64,000 bases of DNA. Origin: Methanosarcina sp. DH2. Its GTDB lineage: Archaea; Halobacteriota; Methanosarcinia; Methanosarcinales; Methanosarcinaceae. Under the pieces are notes generated by a model, which saw only the letters and a list, made by a program, of their open reading frames with translations, did no database searches and was not told the origin of the DNA. The stretch's first letter is position 1; each line of letters begins with the position of its first letter. This document shows, piece after piece, positions 1 to 9,255 of the stretch. A program made the translations under genes and the position numbers. Location: assembly GCF_020804225.1 (NCBI RefSeq), contig NZ_WJBI01000004.1, positions 179,174-243,173 on the forward strand, written 5' to 3'.

Positions 1-344
1 TCATCTCTTATCTCTGCTAATTTACCGCGGACATAACTATATTCGTTTTTCAGGTTCTCGATGTCCACCGGGACAATTTTCATCCTTGACTCTACCAGTT
101 CTTTCATCTGTTCGTTTTCTATCTCATCAGATAACTTACAGCTTAAATCTTCCTTTATAACCTCTATCTCTTCGATATATTCATCGAATTTCTCGACAAA
201 GTCCTCCATCTTTAACTCTCTAGCCACAGTTTGCAGACTCTCTAATTCATCTATCAGAGCATTTGCGTTATTATCCAGATTGTTCATTTTCTGTTCTAAC
301 TTAGTTAATCTAGACAGTATATCCTGTTCATCTAATTCAGACAA
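1..344 (-). CDS. Coiled-coil protein, N-terminal part (runs off the window)
   Basis: An uninterrupted minus-strand frame runs from a TTG at 344 to the window edge, about 114 codons. The start is chosen because a purine-rich AAGGGGGAA lies just upstream. The product opens SELDEQDILSRLTKLEQKMNNL and is rich in E, K, L and I in heptad-like order, so it should be a long alpha-helical coiled coil. The opposite strand also has an open frame here, but it is almost pure Ser/Phe/Ile, as expected for the shadow of an acidic coiled coil. No domain is recognised and the C-terminus is outside the window. Confidence 0.55.
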   Translation of the reverse strand, partial: MSELDEQDILSRLTKLEQKMNNLDNNANALIDELESLQTVARELKMEDFVEKFDEYIEEIEVIKEDLSCKLSDEIENEQMKELVESRMKIVPVDIENLKNEYSYVRGKLAEIRD

Positions 345-807
345 TGAATTCCCCCTTAAATTGTCAAATATTGCCGCATAAATGGTATATAAAATCAAAA
401 TGCTTTGCCCTTTCCTCAGCAGGCAATTAACCTCATTCGAAAAAGCAGTCCTCGAGTTCTAGATCTGTATTCTACAGTCCCTGATAGAAAATGAATTGTA
501 AGTCCAGTTTACTTATTCAGTTAATGATTGATGGATTTAATTATCATGCTCTTCCCCAAAAAGAGCCATTTATTAATATTGAATTTCCCGGTATTATAAT
601 CTAAGTAGAAATAAATTCTCTTTCCCATCCATTCTTCCTTCTATTATTTTGTATTCATCATTGCTAATTAATTTGAAGAGTTTAAAGAACTGTTTTTTGG
701 TTTTTCGGGAAACCTTAATTTAAAAAAAGGATTATACTATAATAGGAGAAATATAAAACTGAATTAAAATAATCAGGGAAAAATTAAAATCTCAGGATTC
801 TACGCCT
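345..807. other. AT-rich intergenic region
   Basis: There is no convincing gene in this 460-bp stretch. It separates a minus-strand coiled-coil gene from the plus-strand PHP gene, so it must hold divergent promoters. The T-rich and A-rich tracts near 700-750 are a plausible site for the PHP promoter, but no TATA box stands out. Confidence 0.4.
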
Positions 808-1812
808 ATGGGGGGAAGGCACAGGAATTACGAGGAAAAGCTGATAGCACCGGAACGGGCAGCTGAGCTTATGGAAGAAGGCTGGAAACGGGCAGACCTG
901 CACGTGCATACAACCTGTTCTTTTGATGTGCTTCCGGCAAATGATTTGAATCCCGAGAGTCTCTACAAAAAGTCTCTTGAGATGGGCATGGATTTTGTGA
1001 CATTTACTGACCACGATACAATGGAGGCATATGAAATTCTCGGATGGGACCGTGAAAAGCTTGTCCCTGGAGTTGAGATGACTATATATGACCCGGAACT
1101 TGCAGGACATACTTTGCATGTCAATGTTTTCGAGCTTGACCGGGAGGAATTTTCAGAACTCAGAGAAATAGCAATAATAGAACACAACCTCAAAAGTTTT
1201 ATCGGATACCTCAAGCGGCACAAACTTCCTTTTGTTTATAATCACCCTTTCTGGTTTGAGTTCCACCGGCAACCAGACCCTTCTGCAGTGCCGAAATTGG
1301 CAAAGCTCTTTCCTGTACTTGAATATAATATGCATGAGCTCAAGCAGAAAAACGAACTTACGATAGCTCTTGCAGAGAGGTTTGGTAAAAGCATTGTTGC
1401 GACAACGGACACTCATTCCGGAAAACTGGGGCAGGTATATACCCTTGCGAAAGGAGACAGCTTCAGGGAATATTTCAGGAATATAGAAAAGGGAAGAAAT
1501 TACATCGTTCCCGAAGACCTTACAAGAAAGCTCCTGATCGAAGAGATGAATACCTGGATAGATCTGATATTCGAAAAAAGCCAGAAGAACCGGGATATAA
1601 AAAGTTACCTTACAGGAATAAAGTCCCTGGATGCAATGGTAAAAATCTCGAGGAGCGCTCTTTTAAACTATTCTCCAAAACTTAACCGGACAGCTATGAA
1701 CCTGTTGTATATGATCTCAAACACAGGGCTTCCGGCTTCATTCTATATTCATTCGGAAAAGAGTTTTGCAAAAGAAATCGAAAAAAAGATTGAGATCGAA
1801 AATCGAAATTAA
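808..1812 (+). CDS. PHP-domain metal-dependent phosphoesterase
   Basis: The 334-residue product carries the N-terminal PHP signature: DLHVHTTCSFD near residue 31, then TFTDHDTMEAYE near 85, and VEMTIYD. These His/Asp residues normally bind two or three metal ions in PHP phosphoesterases. A later NHPFWFE and a TTDTHSGKLG supply further PHP ligands. The last 100 residues are a helical extension of unknown role. Family members include polymerase-linked phosphatases and small-molecule phosphoesterases, and the substrate cannot be read from the sequence. The gene stands alone, 420 bp ahead of the ABC importer operon. No strong ribosome-binding site precedes the ATG, so the start is tentative. Confidence 0.85.
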   Translation: MGGRHRNYEEKLIAPERAAELMEEGWKRADLHVHTTCSFDVLPANDLNPESLYKKSLEMGMDFVTFTDHDTMEAYEILGWDREKLVPGVEMTIYDPELAGHTLHVNVFELDREEFSELREIAIIEHNLKSFIGYLKRHKLPFVYNHPFWFEFHRQPDPSAVPKLAKLFPVLEYNMHELKQKNELTIALAERFGKSIVATTDTHSGKLGQVYTLAKGDSFREYFRNIEKGRNYIVPEDLTRKLLIEEMNTWIDLIFEKSQKNRDIKSYLTGIKSLDAMVKISRSALLNYSPKLNRTAMNLLYMISNTGLPASFYIHSEKSFAKEIEKKIEIENRN

Positions 1813-2229
1813 AGCACATTTTTTTCTCTTCCAGTTTTTTCTTTTTCCGGTTCGATTGAGATCCGGCACCTGAAAAACCGTCCGCATATGAATCTGTTTT
1901 TTAAAAAAATATAAAAAAATCAAAAGGTTTATATCGCGAATTGTTTAGTTTATTTAACATAAAAAACAACGATTTAGTATGATTTTTAATTATCTGGATC
2001 ATTAATGTTGTTAAAAAATGCAAACAAAGCTAAAGAGAAAAGTACGTTAAGGTTGTCACTATCTTTCTTACTCATAATTCACGCATAGTACCGACCGCAG
2101 CCTTTGTGGTTTAGAGGAAAACAGGATAACAATAAGCGGGAGAACAATGATTTTTTCAAAATAACCGGAACCTTTGGCGTTATTCATTAAATCAAGAAGA
2201 AAAAACTTGGGACAAGACGAGGCAGCAGG
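1813..2229. other. Leader/promoter region of the ABC importer operon
   Basis: Non-coding. An AT-rich TATA-like stretch with GGTTTATATCG lies near 1925-1935, which would give a leader of about 270 nt before the transporter operon. A 27-codon frame at 2005-2088 resembles a signal peptide (basic start, then LSLSFLLIIHA) but stops at once. It may be a decayed N-terminus or chance. Confidence 0.35.
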
Positions 2230-4014
2230 ATGAAACAGGGGAAAGATTTCACGGAATCAGGATTAAACAAAGGGTTGAAACAATGGCTGATTTTTGTAGT
2301 ACTGATGATTCTTTTTTGCTCAAACATATATCCAGCAGGAGCAGCAGAACCTGAGGATTCTGGAGAAAATCTTACGCCCTCAAACGGCGGGATATTTGAC
2401 AGGATTATAACGTATATAAAAGGCCTGCTGGGAGAAGAAGAAAAACTGCAGGGCTCTGAAGCAATTTTCGAAGCAGCAGTCACGGGTATGCAGCAGTCAG
2501 CAGCTTCTGAAGTATCAATCCTGAAAATTGCAACTCCAAGCATAGTAAAATCTGCATCATTTCTCGGAGACTCAAATCTGGGAGTTTTTGCTCATCTTTC
2601 AAACCCACCCCTCATGAAAATGGACTCCGATGGGCACCTTGAAGGTCAGCTTGTCAAAAGCTATGAGGTCTCGGAAAATAACACCTGCTGGACCTTTTAC
2701 CTTAGAGACGACCTCTACTGGAGCGATGGAGAACCTGTGACTCCGGAAGATGTCGAGTTTTCAATCCGCTATTACGGGAAAGAAACACCCTCCGCCAGAT
2801 GGATAAATGATACCCTGGAAAGTTCGGCTGTTTCGGACACAAACAATTCCGTGACCTTCAAATTTAACAAGCCTTACACCCGTATTGACCTGGAATTTGC
2901 GACCTACAATATCCTCCCTGCCCATATCTGGGAAACAATTGAAAACCCGGTGGAGTACACAAATAACGGTCCTTATGTTGGCTGCGGTTCTTACTATCTA
3001 AAGCTGATAGACTTTAACGCCGGAAAGCTTGTTTTTGAGAAAAACCCTTATTGGAAAGGTAAAGCTCCGGAATCTGAAACTGTAGAGGTCCATTTTTACT
3101 CAAGTGCGGATGTTGCCACCCTTGCCCTTAAAAACGGAGATGTTGATACTTATTACAAATATGCCGGGTCATACCCTTATTCCGGCATTGAGCAGCTCGA
3201 GAAAACCGGAGATTTTAATTTTCTGGAAAAAACAGATATCGGGCTTGTCTTCCTCGCCCCGAACCTGAAGATAGCTCCTTTTTCAGACCCGGAATTCAGA
3301 GAAGCCCTTGCCTATACCATAAATTATGAAGAGATCGCAATGCTTGAGACTCTTGGGTACGGGGAAGTTCCGAATCGCGGCTTTGTGCCGCCTTCCATGG
3401 AAGCTTTCAAGGAAACCGAAAAGCTTGAGTACAACCCCGAAAAAGCCAGAGAAATTCTGGAAAAAGCAGGATATTCGGACAACAATAGAAATGGAATTCT
3501 GGAAGGAAAAGACGGAAAAGACGTTAAGCTTGAAATCCTTATTCGGCCAGAGTATGCCCGCACAGGTGAACTTATTGAAGAATATCTGGAAGGGGTGGGC
3601 CTTGCCGCAGACCTGAGAACTGCAGATGCGGACACCTGGGTTGCTCTCAAGGACAATTACAAATACGATCTTACCGTAACCCGCTCTACCCCCTGGGGCA
3701 TGCTCATGCACGCAAGCTGGGGGAGCGGCTATTTTGATTCCAGACGGACAGGCCAGGGGGTTCTGCATAACCTGAATGACCCCGAGTTCCTGAGTCTCTG
3801 CGATGATATTCTCGCAACCACGGACCCTCAAGAAATTCAGGATTACGCATACGAGCTTCAGGACTACTATGCACAGAACCTGCCTGCAATTCCCCTCTAC
3901 TGGAGCAGCGTGGTTACCCCGTATAATATGCACTTCGAAGGATGGTACACTGACCCTCTGTACGGGATCTATAATCAGGACAACTTTGTAAATGTTAGGA
4001 AAATAGAGGCATAG
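2230..4014 (+). CDS. ABC transporter substrate-binding protein, peptide/nickel family (SBP_bac_5)
   Basis: The 594-residue extracytoplasmic solute receptor of family 5 has a basic N-terminus and a hydrophobic segment (residues 18-36) ending near PAGAAEP, a secretion signal or anchor. The family body follows: LVKSYEVSENN, WTFYLRDDLYWSDGEPVTPEDV (the classic family-5 signature near 150-175) and the C-terminal LYWSSVVTPYN. About 60 residues between the signal and the binding domain are not typical of bacterial homologues. It is the first gene of a five-gene importer operon with two permeases and two ATPases. The ligand could be oligopeptides, nickel or another small solute; the sequence does not decide. 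Confidence 0.9.
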   Translation: MKQGKDFTESGLNKGLKQWLIFVVLMILFCSNIYPAGAAEPEDSGENLTPSNGGIFDRIITYIKGLLGEEEKLQGSEAIFEAAVTGMQQSAASEVSILKIATPSIVKSASFLGDSNLGVFAHLSNPPLMKMDSDGHLEGQLVKSYEVSENNTCWTFYLRDDLYWSDGEPVTPEDVEFSIRYYGKETPSARWINDTLESSAVSDTNNSVTFKFNKPYTRIDLEFATYNILPAHIWETIENPVEYTNNGPYVGCGSYYLKLIDFNAGKLVFEKNPYWKGKAPESETVEVHFYSSADVATLALKNGDVDTYYKYAGSYPYSGIEQLEKTGDFNFLEKTDIGLVFLAPNLKIAPFSDPEFREALAYTINYEEIAMLETLGYGEVPNRGFVPPSMEAFKETEKLEYNPEKAREILEKAGYSDNNRNGILEGKDGKDVKLEILIRPEYARTGELIEEYLEGVGLAADLRTADADTWVALKDNYKYDLTVTRSTPWGMLMHASWGSGYFDSRRTGQGVLHNLNDPEFLSLCDDILATTDPQEIQDYAYELQDYYAQNLPAIPLYWSSVVTPYNMHFEGWYTDPLYGIYNQDNFVNVRKIEA

Positions 4015-4103
4015 AAGACAGGAAAAAAATCGGAAAAGAAACAGTAAAAAAGGAAAATTGAAAAGAGAAATAGTAAAAAATAGAAACCGGAAAAATAAGA
4101 GCA

Positions 4104-5051
4104 ATGTCAGAGATAACAAGAAAAGCAACCAGATATCTTGCCTCACTGGTACTTATAACCGTCATCAATTTCACCCTCCCAAGGTTCATGCCTGGAGACC
4201 CTGTAAAAAACCTTATAGGAGAAGACGTTTATGTGTCTGAAAACGTGATGAAAGAGCTTAGGGCAGAACTCGGGCTTGACATGCCCCTTTATGAGCAGTT
4301 TGTGTCCTTCCTTTCGGACCTTTTGCACCTTGACCTGGGGTATTCTTATCACCTCCATGCTCCTGTTGCAGAAATCCTGCTGGACAGGATGAGCTGGACC
4401 CTGCTTTTTGTAGGAGTATCAGTGATTGTTGGAGCCCTGTTAGGGAGCCTGCTAGGGGCCCTTGCCGGATGGAAGCCGGAAAGAAGAATGAGCCGTTTTG
4501 CAGGTTTTGCTTTTGTTGTACTTTCCTGCACACCACCTTATTTCCTTGCCCTCCTTTTCCTCTATCTCTTTTCTTTCAAGTTAGGGCTCTTTCCCTCAAA
4601 GGGATTTTATGATTTCCCGGAAATAGGGAATATGCTGCATCACCTCTTTTTGCCTGTCTGTGTAATGTCTATCTTTTCAGCATCCAGAAATTTTCTGGTT
4701 ATGCGCGGAAGCGTAATCCAGGAAAAGGAACAGCTTTACGTGCTGTATGCAAGGGCAAAGGGCCTGCACGATACCGGCATACTCTTCAGGCACATCATAA
4801 AAAATGCCTCACTTCCGGCCATAACTCTGCTTGCCCTGGACTTTGGGTTTCTTTTCAGCGGGGCACTATTTATAGAAATAATATTCTCCTTAAACGGCAT
4901 GGGCACCCTTATTTACGGAGCAATAATGGGAAAGGATTATCCACTTCTCCAGGGGGCTTTTCTGGTAATTGCCCTTACGGCCCTGTTTGCGAATATGCTT
5001 GCTGACCTGCTCTATGTTTTAATCGATCCCAGAGTCAGGAGGCCGGCATGA
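4104..5051 (+). CDS. ABC transporter permease, DppB/NikB type
   Basis: The 315-residue inner-membrane permease is the first of the pair. An N-terminal membrane segment is followed by MPGDPVKNLIGEDVY and a periplasmic-type loop typical of DppB/NikB/OppB, then about five more membrane segments. The cytoplasmic EAA-type loop that docks the ATPase is visible as YARAKGLHDTGILFRHIIKNA near residue 215. The stop codon overlaps the next start by 4 bp (ATGA), so translation of the two permeases is probably coupled. Confidence 0.92.
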   Translation: MSEITRKATRYLASLVLITVINFTLPRFMPGDPVKNLIGEDVYVSENVMKELRAELGLDMPLYEQFVSFLSDLLHLDLGYSYHLHAPVAEILLDRMSWTLLFVGVSVIVGALLGSLLGALAGWKPERRMSRFAGFAFVVLSCTPPYFLALLFLYLFSFKLGLFPSKGFYDFPEIGNMLHHLFLPVCVMSIFSASRNFLVMRGSVIQEKEQLYVLYARAKGLHDTGILFRHIIKNASLPAITLLALDFGFLFSGALFIEIIFSLNGMGTLIYGAIMGKDYPLLQGAFLVIALTALFANMLADLLYVLIDPRVRRPA

Positions 5052-6010
5052 GTCTGGAAGCTGCCCGTATTGAAGAGACCTGCATAACAGAAACCTGTAC
5101 TGAAGGGCATCCTGAAAAACAGCTGGAAACTCCCAGCTTCAGTTTTCCTGGAAAAATATCGTTCCGGAGTTTCCGGAGACAGAAAGATTTTCCGGGAAAA
5201 TTCAATTGGGGAGGCATTCTCCTCTTTGCCGTTTTCCTGTGCATGGCGCTGTTCCCTGCTCTCTTTGCCCCCTATGCCCCAAAAGAGCGTTTCATGCCTT
5301 ATGGAGCTCCTTCGGAAGGACATCTTCTCGGGACAAACGATATAGGAAACGATATCCTCTCCGAACTTGTGTACGGGGCAAGAATTTCAATGACCTTAGG
5401 CTTTGCAGCGGCCCTTCTCTCAACCATATTAGGGACTATTCTCGGGCTCTGTGCGGGTTATTTCAGGGGAGCCACTGATGAGCTTCTGATGGGATTTACC
5501 GATGTTGTCCTTATTATTCCGAAAATTCCCCTTATCATAGTCCTGGGAGCATTCCTGAAACCTAGTATCTGGATCTTGATCCCTGTGCTTGGCCTCCTGT
5601 CCTGGGAATCTACCGCCAGAGTCACCCGTTCAAAGACTCTGCAGCTCAGAGAAGCAGGCTACGTTAAAAGCGCCAGATGTATGGGCTTTTCCGCCTGGCA
5701 TATTATGGTCTCGGACATTTTCCCCAATATCGTGCATGTCCTGTTACCTAAATTCATGCTGGCAACAGCTTCAGCAATGATCTCGGAAGCCTCACTTTCT
5801 TTCCTGGGACTCAGCGATATAAGTATGAGGAGCTGGGGAAGTATGCTTTCTTTTGCCTTTTTCCGAGGAGGTTTTATCAGGGATATGTGGTGGTGGTACA
5901 TGCCTCCCGGGATCTGCATTACCCTCTGCGTGATGTCTATCGCAATGGTAGGGTTCGGGCTTGAGACAAAAGGGGAGAAATACACAGGCGGGGGTGCGAG
6001 TACGGTATGA
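5048..6010 (+). CDS. ABC transporter permease, DppC/NikC type
   Basis: This is the second permease, 320 residues. About 60 variable, partly basic cytosolic residues precede the first membrane span. The DppC/NikC hallmark LLGTNDIGNDILSELVYGARISM follows near residue 95, and the EAA loop reads REAGYVKSARCMGFSAWHIMVSDIFPN. It overlaps both neighbours by 4 bp. It forms the membrane channel with the preceding permease. Confidence 0.92.
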   Translation: MSLEAARIEETCITETCTEGHPEKQLETPSFSFPGKISFRSFRRQKDFPGKFNWGGILLFAVFLCMALFPALFAPYAPKERFMPYGAPSEGHLLGTNDIGNDILSELVYGARISMTLGFAAALLSTILGTILGLCAGYFRGATDELLMGFTDVVLIIPKIPLIIVLGAFLKPSIWILIPVLGLLSWESTARVTRSKTLQLREAGYVKSARCMGFSAWHIMVSDIFPNIVHVLLPKFMLATASAMISEASLSFLGLSDISMRSWGSMLSFAFFRGGFIRDMWWWYMPPGICITLCVMSIAMVGFGLETKGEKYTGGGASTV

Positions 6011-6960
6011 AAGCCCACTTCACGAAAACATTGCTTGAAGTAAGGGATCTCGAAGTCTCTTTTAAGGGAATAAAAACCATAACCGCTCTTTCAGGCATTT
6101 CATTTTCGATTGGAGAAAGCGAAACTCTGGCTCTCGTGGGAGAAACAGGCTGTGGAAAATCCGTGGTCGCACACGCAATTGTACGCCTTCTGCCCCCTGA
6201 GTCCAGAGTGAAAGGTATTGTGGAATTAGTGGGAAAATCCCTGCTAGAACTAAGTGAAAAAGAGATTGCAAAGATAAGGGGAAAAGAAATTGGGATCGTT
6301 TTCCAGAACCCGTCCCTTGCCCTTAACCCTGTGTATTCCATAGGGCACCAGCTTGCAGAACCTCTGCGTGTGCACCGGAAGGAAAAGAAAAAAGAAGCGA
6401 TTTCCAAAGCCGCAACCGTCCTGAAAAATATGGGTTTTGTAAACGTCGCTGAGTGGATTAGCTATTACCCCTCATGGTGCTCAGGAGGGATGAACCAGCG
6501 CTTTTTGATCGCGGCTTCAACTATGCTTGACCCGATCCTCCTTATAGCAGATGAGCCCGGCAAAGGGCTTGACAGAAAATGCATCACTGAGCTGGAAATC
6601 GAGCTTAAGAAATTGAAAGGGGAAAAGAAGACTGCCATGCTTCTTATAAGCCATGACCTTGGCTTCGTGCAGAGGCTTGCAGACCGGGTCGCCGTAATGT
6701 ACGCCGGAGAGGTTGTTGAACTTGCTGAATCTTCAATCTTTTTTGAGAGACCCTTACATCCTTACTCAAAGGGACTCCTGAACAGCCTGCCCGAAAATGG
6801 CTTTGTTCCCATACCCGGTTTTTCCCCTCCACTCAGCGACCCCCCTTCAGGCTGCAAATTTCACCCAAGATGTTCACTCAGGAAAAAAAGCTGCACTGAG
6901 AGACACCCGGAGCTTAAAGAGATTGACGAAAGATCTGTGAGGTGTTTTTTATATCCCTGA
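6007..6960 (+). CDS. ABC transporter ATPase, OppD/DppD/NikD type
   Basis: The 317-residue ATPase has Walker A GETGCGKSVV (about residue 47), signature CSGGMNQRF, Walker B ILLIADEP and the H-loop LLISHDLG. The C-terminal oligopeptide-transporter tail has four cysteines (CKFHPRC, CSLRKKSC region, final RCF). In OppD/DppD homologues this tail can hold an iron-sulfur cluster. The segment after Walker B reads DEPGKGLD rather than the usual DEPTTALD, so the D-loop surroundings are slightly divergent. The start overlaps the upstream permease by 4 bp. Confidence 0.92.
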   Translation: MKAHFTKTLLEVRDLEVSFKGIKTITALSGISFSIGESETLALVGETGCGKSVVAHAIVRLLPPESRVKGIVELVGKSLLELSEKEIAKIRGKEIGIVFQNPSLALNPVYSIGHQLAEPLRVHRKEKKKEAISKAATVLKNMGFVNVAEWISYYPSWCSGGMNQRFLIAASTMLDPILLIADEPGKGLDRKCITELEIELKKLKGEKKTAMLLISHDLGFVQRLADRVAVMYAGEVVELAESSIFFERPLHPYSKGLLNSLPENGFVPIPGFSPPLSDPPSGCKFHPRCSLRKKSCTERHPELKEIDERSVRCFLYP

Positions 6961-7640
6961 GAGCAGACAGCCTATCTAAAATTTACGGAGCTGGCTTGCT
7001 GAGTCCTGGAAAGTACGTTTTCAGAGAGATCTCACTGGAAATAAGGCCAGGCAAGACCTTCGGGCTTATGGGACTATCCGGGGAAGGGAAAAGCACACTC
7101 GGAAGAGTTATTGCCGGGCTTGAGAAGCCCACTGCAGGCTCCATATATTATAACTGCCTCCCGCTTTCCGGGATGAAAAAAACAGAACATGCAGCCTTCC
7201 GCCGCAGAGTCCAGATTATGTTTCAGGACCCCATGGATGCTTTTAACCCGAGGAAAAAGATAGGTCATTCGGTTTCTGAGGTACTGACACTTCTCAAGGT
7301 CCCTAAAGTGAAACATACCTTGAAAACAGAAGAGATGATTATTACCGCAGGCCTTCCGAAAGAAGTGCTTTCCCGCTACCCTTCCCAGCTCTCAGGTGGC
7401 CAGTTACAGCGCCTTGCTCTGGGCCGGATCCTCTTGCTCAGCCCGGAATACATCATCCTTGACGAGCCGACTTCTGCCCTTGACGTCTCAGTGCAGGCCC
7501 ATATCCTCCATATGCTTAGAAAGGCTCAGGCAGAGCGGAATACGGGTTACCTACTCATTTCCCATGACGAATCTGTGATCCGTTTTATGTCCGACAGCTG
7601 CGGAGTGCTTGAAAATGGGCAACTGAAGCTCATTGATTAA
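6942..7640 (+). CDS. ABC transporter ATPase, OppF/DppF/NikE type
   Basis: This is the second ATPase, 232 residues, with Walker A GLSGEGKSTL, signature LSGGQLQRLALGRIL, Walker B YIILDEPTSALD and H-loop LLISHDE. It starts at a GTG inside the end of the first ATPase gene (19-bp overlap), directly after GTGAG. It lacks the C-terminal cysteine-containing extension found in most DppF proteins, so it resembles short NikE-like subunits. It is the last gene of the importer operon. Confidence 0.9.
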   Translation: MFFISLRADSLSKIYGAGLLSPGKYVFREISLEIRPGKTFGLMGLSGEGKSTLGRVIAGLEKPTAGSIYYNCLPLSGMKKTEHAAFRRRVQIMFQDPMDAFNPRKKIGHSVSEVLTLLKVPKVKHTLKTEEMIITAGLPKEVLSRYPSQLSGGQLQRLALGRILLLSPEYIILDEPTSALDVSVQAHILHMLRKAQAERNTGYLLISHDESVIRFMSDSCGVLENGQLKLID

Positions 7641-7716
7641 TAACTCTAAAGAGCCTTGATTTTCGTTGCCCGGGTTTATCTTTAGGATTACAGGAAATCG
7701 GAGGCTTTTCTGGCAG

Positions 7717-7799
7717 TTGCACTGCAAGTGCAAAATAAGATGTCCTTTTCTGCAGAGTTGCGGCTCTGCAATGCGAGGTAGTTCTCGGCAGAGAAAAGG
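7717..7799. other. Structured intergenic element (hairpin plus three-way junction)
   Basis: This lies between two convergent operons. A hairpin TTGCAC/GTGCAA spans 7717-7733. A second structure at 7744-7799 closes with CCTTTTC/GAAAAGG and encloses two inner hairpins: GCAGAG/CTCTGC (7752-7769) and CGAG/CTCG (7774-7787). Pairing was checked by eye. It could be a bidirectional 3'-end or processing signal, or a small RNA. Confidence 0.4.
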
Positions 7800-7827
7800 A
7801 AAAGAAAATTAGCTGAAAAACTGAAAT

Positions 7828-8547
7828 TTAAAAAAACTCCAGAATAGCTTCAGGGCTTTCAAGTACAGTGATTCCCTGCAGCCCTTTTACAATCTCAACA
7901 TTGCGCATATCCACATCCCTGACCAGTACATCTACAGGCCCGCCCTTGATGGCATTATAAGGACACAGCTCCTTGCAGATCCCGCAGCCTTTGCATTTCA
8001 GGAGTTCTATCTGGTCTGTGACACCATTTTTCTCATTGATTGCTTCGTGGGGGCAGTTTTCTCTCGGAGGACATTCTTCGCAGTGCCTGCACTGTTTTCT
8101 GTCAATGTTGTAGGGCATTTCCGATACAATAGAGCCTTCAATGTCCACGGGCACGATATATACCGGGACTCTTCCCTTTACTGCCTGGGCAACGGCATTG
8201 GTTACAAGGGAATCGGCAATACCATAGGCAATCTTCGAAACAGTGTTTGAGGTTGCTGGTGTGATGAAGAGGGCATCATATCTATCAAGGAGAAAGCGCC
8301 CGACTTTAGGGGAACTTGAACCCTGCTCGCTTTCCCGGAAAATCTCCTCAAGGTAGTCTCCTCCCGAGATTTTCACAAGCTTCTGCTCAAGCCCGTACAT
8401 CCTGAGCACTTCTTCAGCTGCCCTTGAGACGTACGTATTTACGGAAAGTCCGGGGTCTCTGAGTTTGAGTTCTTTAAAGACCTGGTAACTGCGGTTCAGG
8501 AAATGCCCTGCTCCTGTAATACCCCATGCAATTCTCTGAAAACTCAT
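7828..8547 (-). CDS. dmrX: Dihydromethanopterin reductase-like iron-sulfur flavoprotein
   Basis: This is a 239-residue fusion of a flavodoxin-like FMN domain (GITGAGHFLNRSYQV at the start, then LFITPATSNTVSKIAYGIADSL) and a C-terminal ferredoxin domain with two cysteine groups (CRHCEECPPRENCP and CKGCGICKELCP). The architecture matches DmrX, the archaeal dihydromethanopterin reductase described from M. mazei, and the related archaeoflavoproteins. DmrX reduces dihydromethanopterin to the tetrahydro C1 carrier. It is the last gene of a minus-strand operon that also encodes CitG-like, DUF447 and marker 9 proteins, which fits a role in C1-carrier supply. AfpA-type archaeoflavoprotein is the alternative. 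Confidence 0.85.
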   Translation of the reverse strand: MSFQRIAWGITGAGHFLNRSYQVFKELKLRDPGLSVNTYVSRAAEEVLRMYGLEQKLVKISGGDYLEEIFRESEQGSSSPKVGRFLLDRYDALFITPATSNTVSKIAYGIADSLVTNAVAQAVKGRVPVYIVPVDIEGSIVSEMPYNIDRKQCRHCEECPPRENCPHEAINEKNGVTDQIELLKCKGCGICKELCPYNAIKGGPVDVLVRDVDMRNVEIVKGLQGITVLESPEAILEFF

Positions 8548-8616
8548 GGAAAGAAGTCATGCCTGAGGGAGATAATATAATTTTCTAAAAAAGACATTCT
8601 GGATGCAAAAGAGAAT

Positions 8617-9255
8617 TCAAATCCCGAGCACTTCATAAAGCAGTTTCATAGCTTTCTTTTCAGCATCGCCTCCGCATTTGGAAACAAGGGTTTCATAATG
8701 TCGGATCCATTCGAGGTATTTTCCATCCCTCGAAAGCTGGTAGCGGGTCGCATGGACGGTAGCCTCAAGCACGGCATTAAATCCCCTGTTGGGTACGGGA
8801 AGGTCTTTTCTATTAAGTTCATTGAAGCCCGCTTCCACAGGAACAAGTTCGGCAATAAGAGCCTGGTCCGTATTTTTAACATTAATGCATTCGAAAACAA
8901 CCCAGGAGACGGCTTCTTTAAGTACCGGGAACTTAAGCCCGCCTGCAAACACATATCCAAACTCGGAAGGTTCAAGGTCGAAAAAGGTGGAACGCACAAA
9001 AAGAAGGGGGTCGTAAACCACATTTGAAGTGAGATAACCCTCTTTAAGGACATTTGCCCACGTGTGGCTGCCTTTGAAAAGGCGAACGAAAGGCCTCCCG
9101 CCCTTTGTGATGATACCTATAGGAGCGGCATTGGGGTGCTCAAATCCGGTGCTTACTACTACTTCAGAGATTCCCTCCCGGATCCCGAACTGAGGAAGGT
9201 CGATAGTATGACACGGTTTTTCAAACTCCCTGCAATCAGAAGAGAACTCGGTCAA
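8617..9255 (-). CDS. DUF447 family protein (FMN-binding split-barrel type)
   Basis: The 212-residue protein resembles DUF447/COG2457 members, whose solved structures are FMN-binding split barrels. Visible features are EVVVSTGFEHPNAAPIGI near the N-terminus and FKGSHTWANVLKEGYLTSNVV. The family occurs in methanogens and in methylotrophic bacteria that use methanopterin-type C1 carriers, so a role in carrier biosynthesis or repair is the best inference; no reaction can be read from the sequence. Its start overlaps the stop of the CitG-like gene by 4 bp. DmrX follows after a 69-bp gap. Confidence 0.8.
   Translation of the reverse strand: MTEFSSDCREFEKPCHTIDLPQFGIREGISEVVVSTGFEHPNAAPIGIITKGGRPFVRLFKGSHTWANVLKEGYLTSNVVYDPLLFVRSTFFDLEPSEFGYVFAGGLKFPVLKEAVSWVVFECINVKNTDQALIAELVPVEAGFNELNRKDLPVPNRGFNAVLEATVHATRYQLSRDGKYLEWIRHYETLVSKCGGDAEKKAMKLLYEVLGI

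Noticed and set aside
61..381. A 106-codon plus-strand frame at the window start
   Set aside because: Ser/Ile/Phe-rich composition is the mirror of a coiled-coil gene on the minus strand, which has a ribosome-binding site.
3283..4146. A 287-codon minus-strand frame, hydrophobic
   Set aside because: It lies antisense to the substrate-binding protein gene, which has clear family motifs. The composition is that of a reverse-strand shadow.
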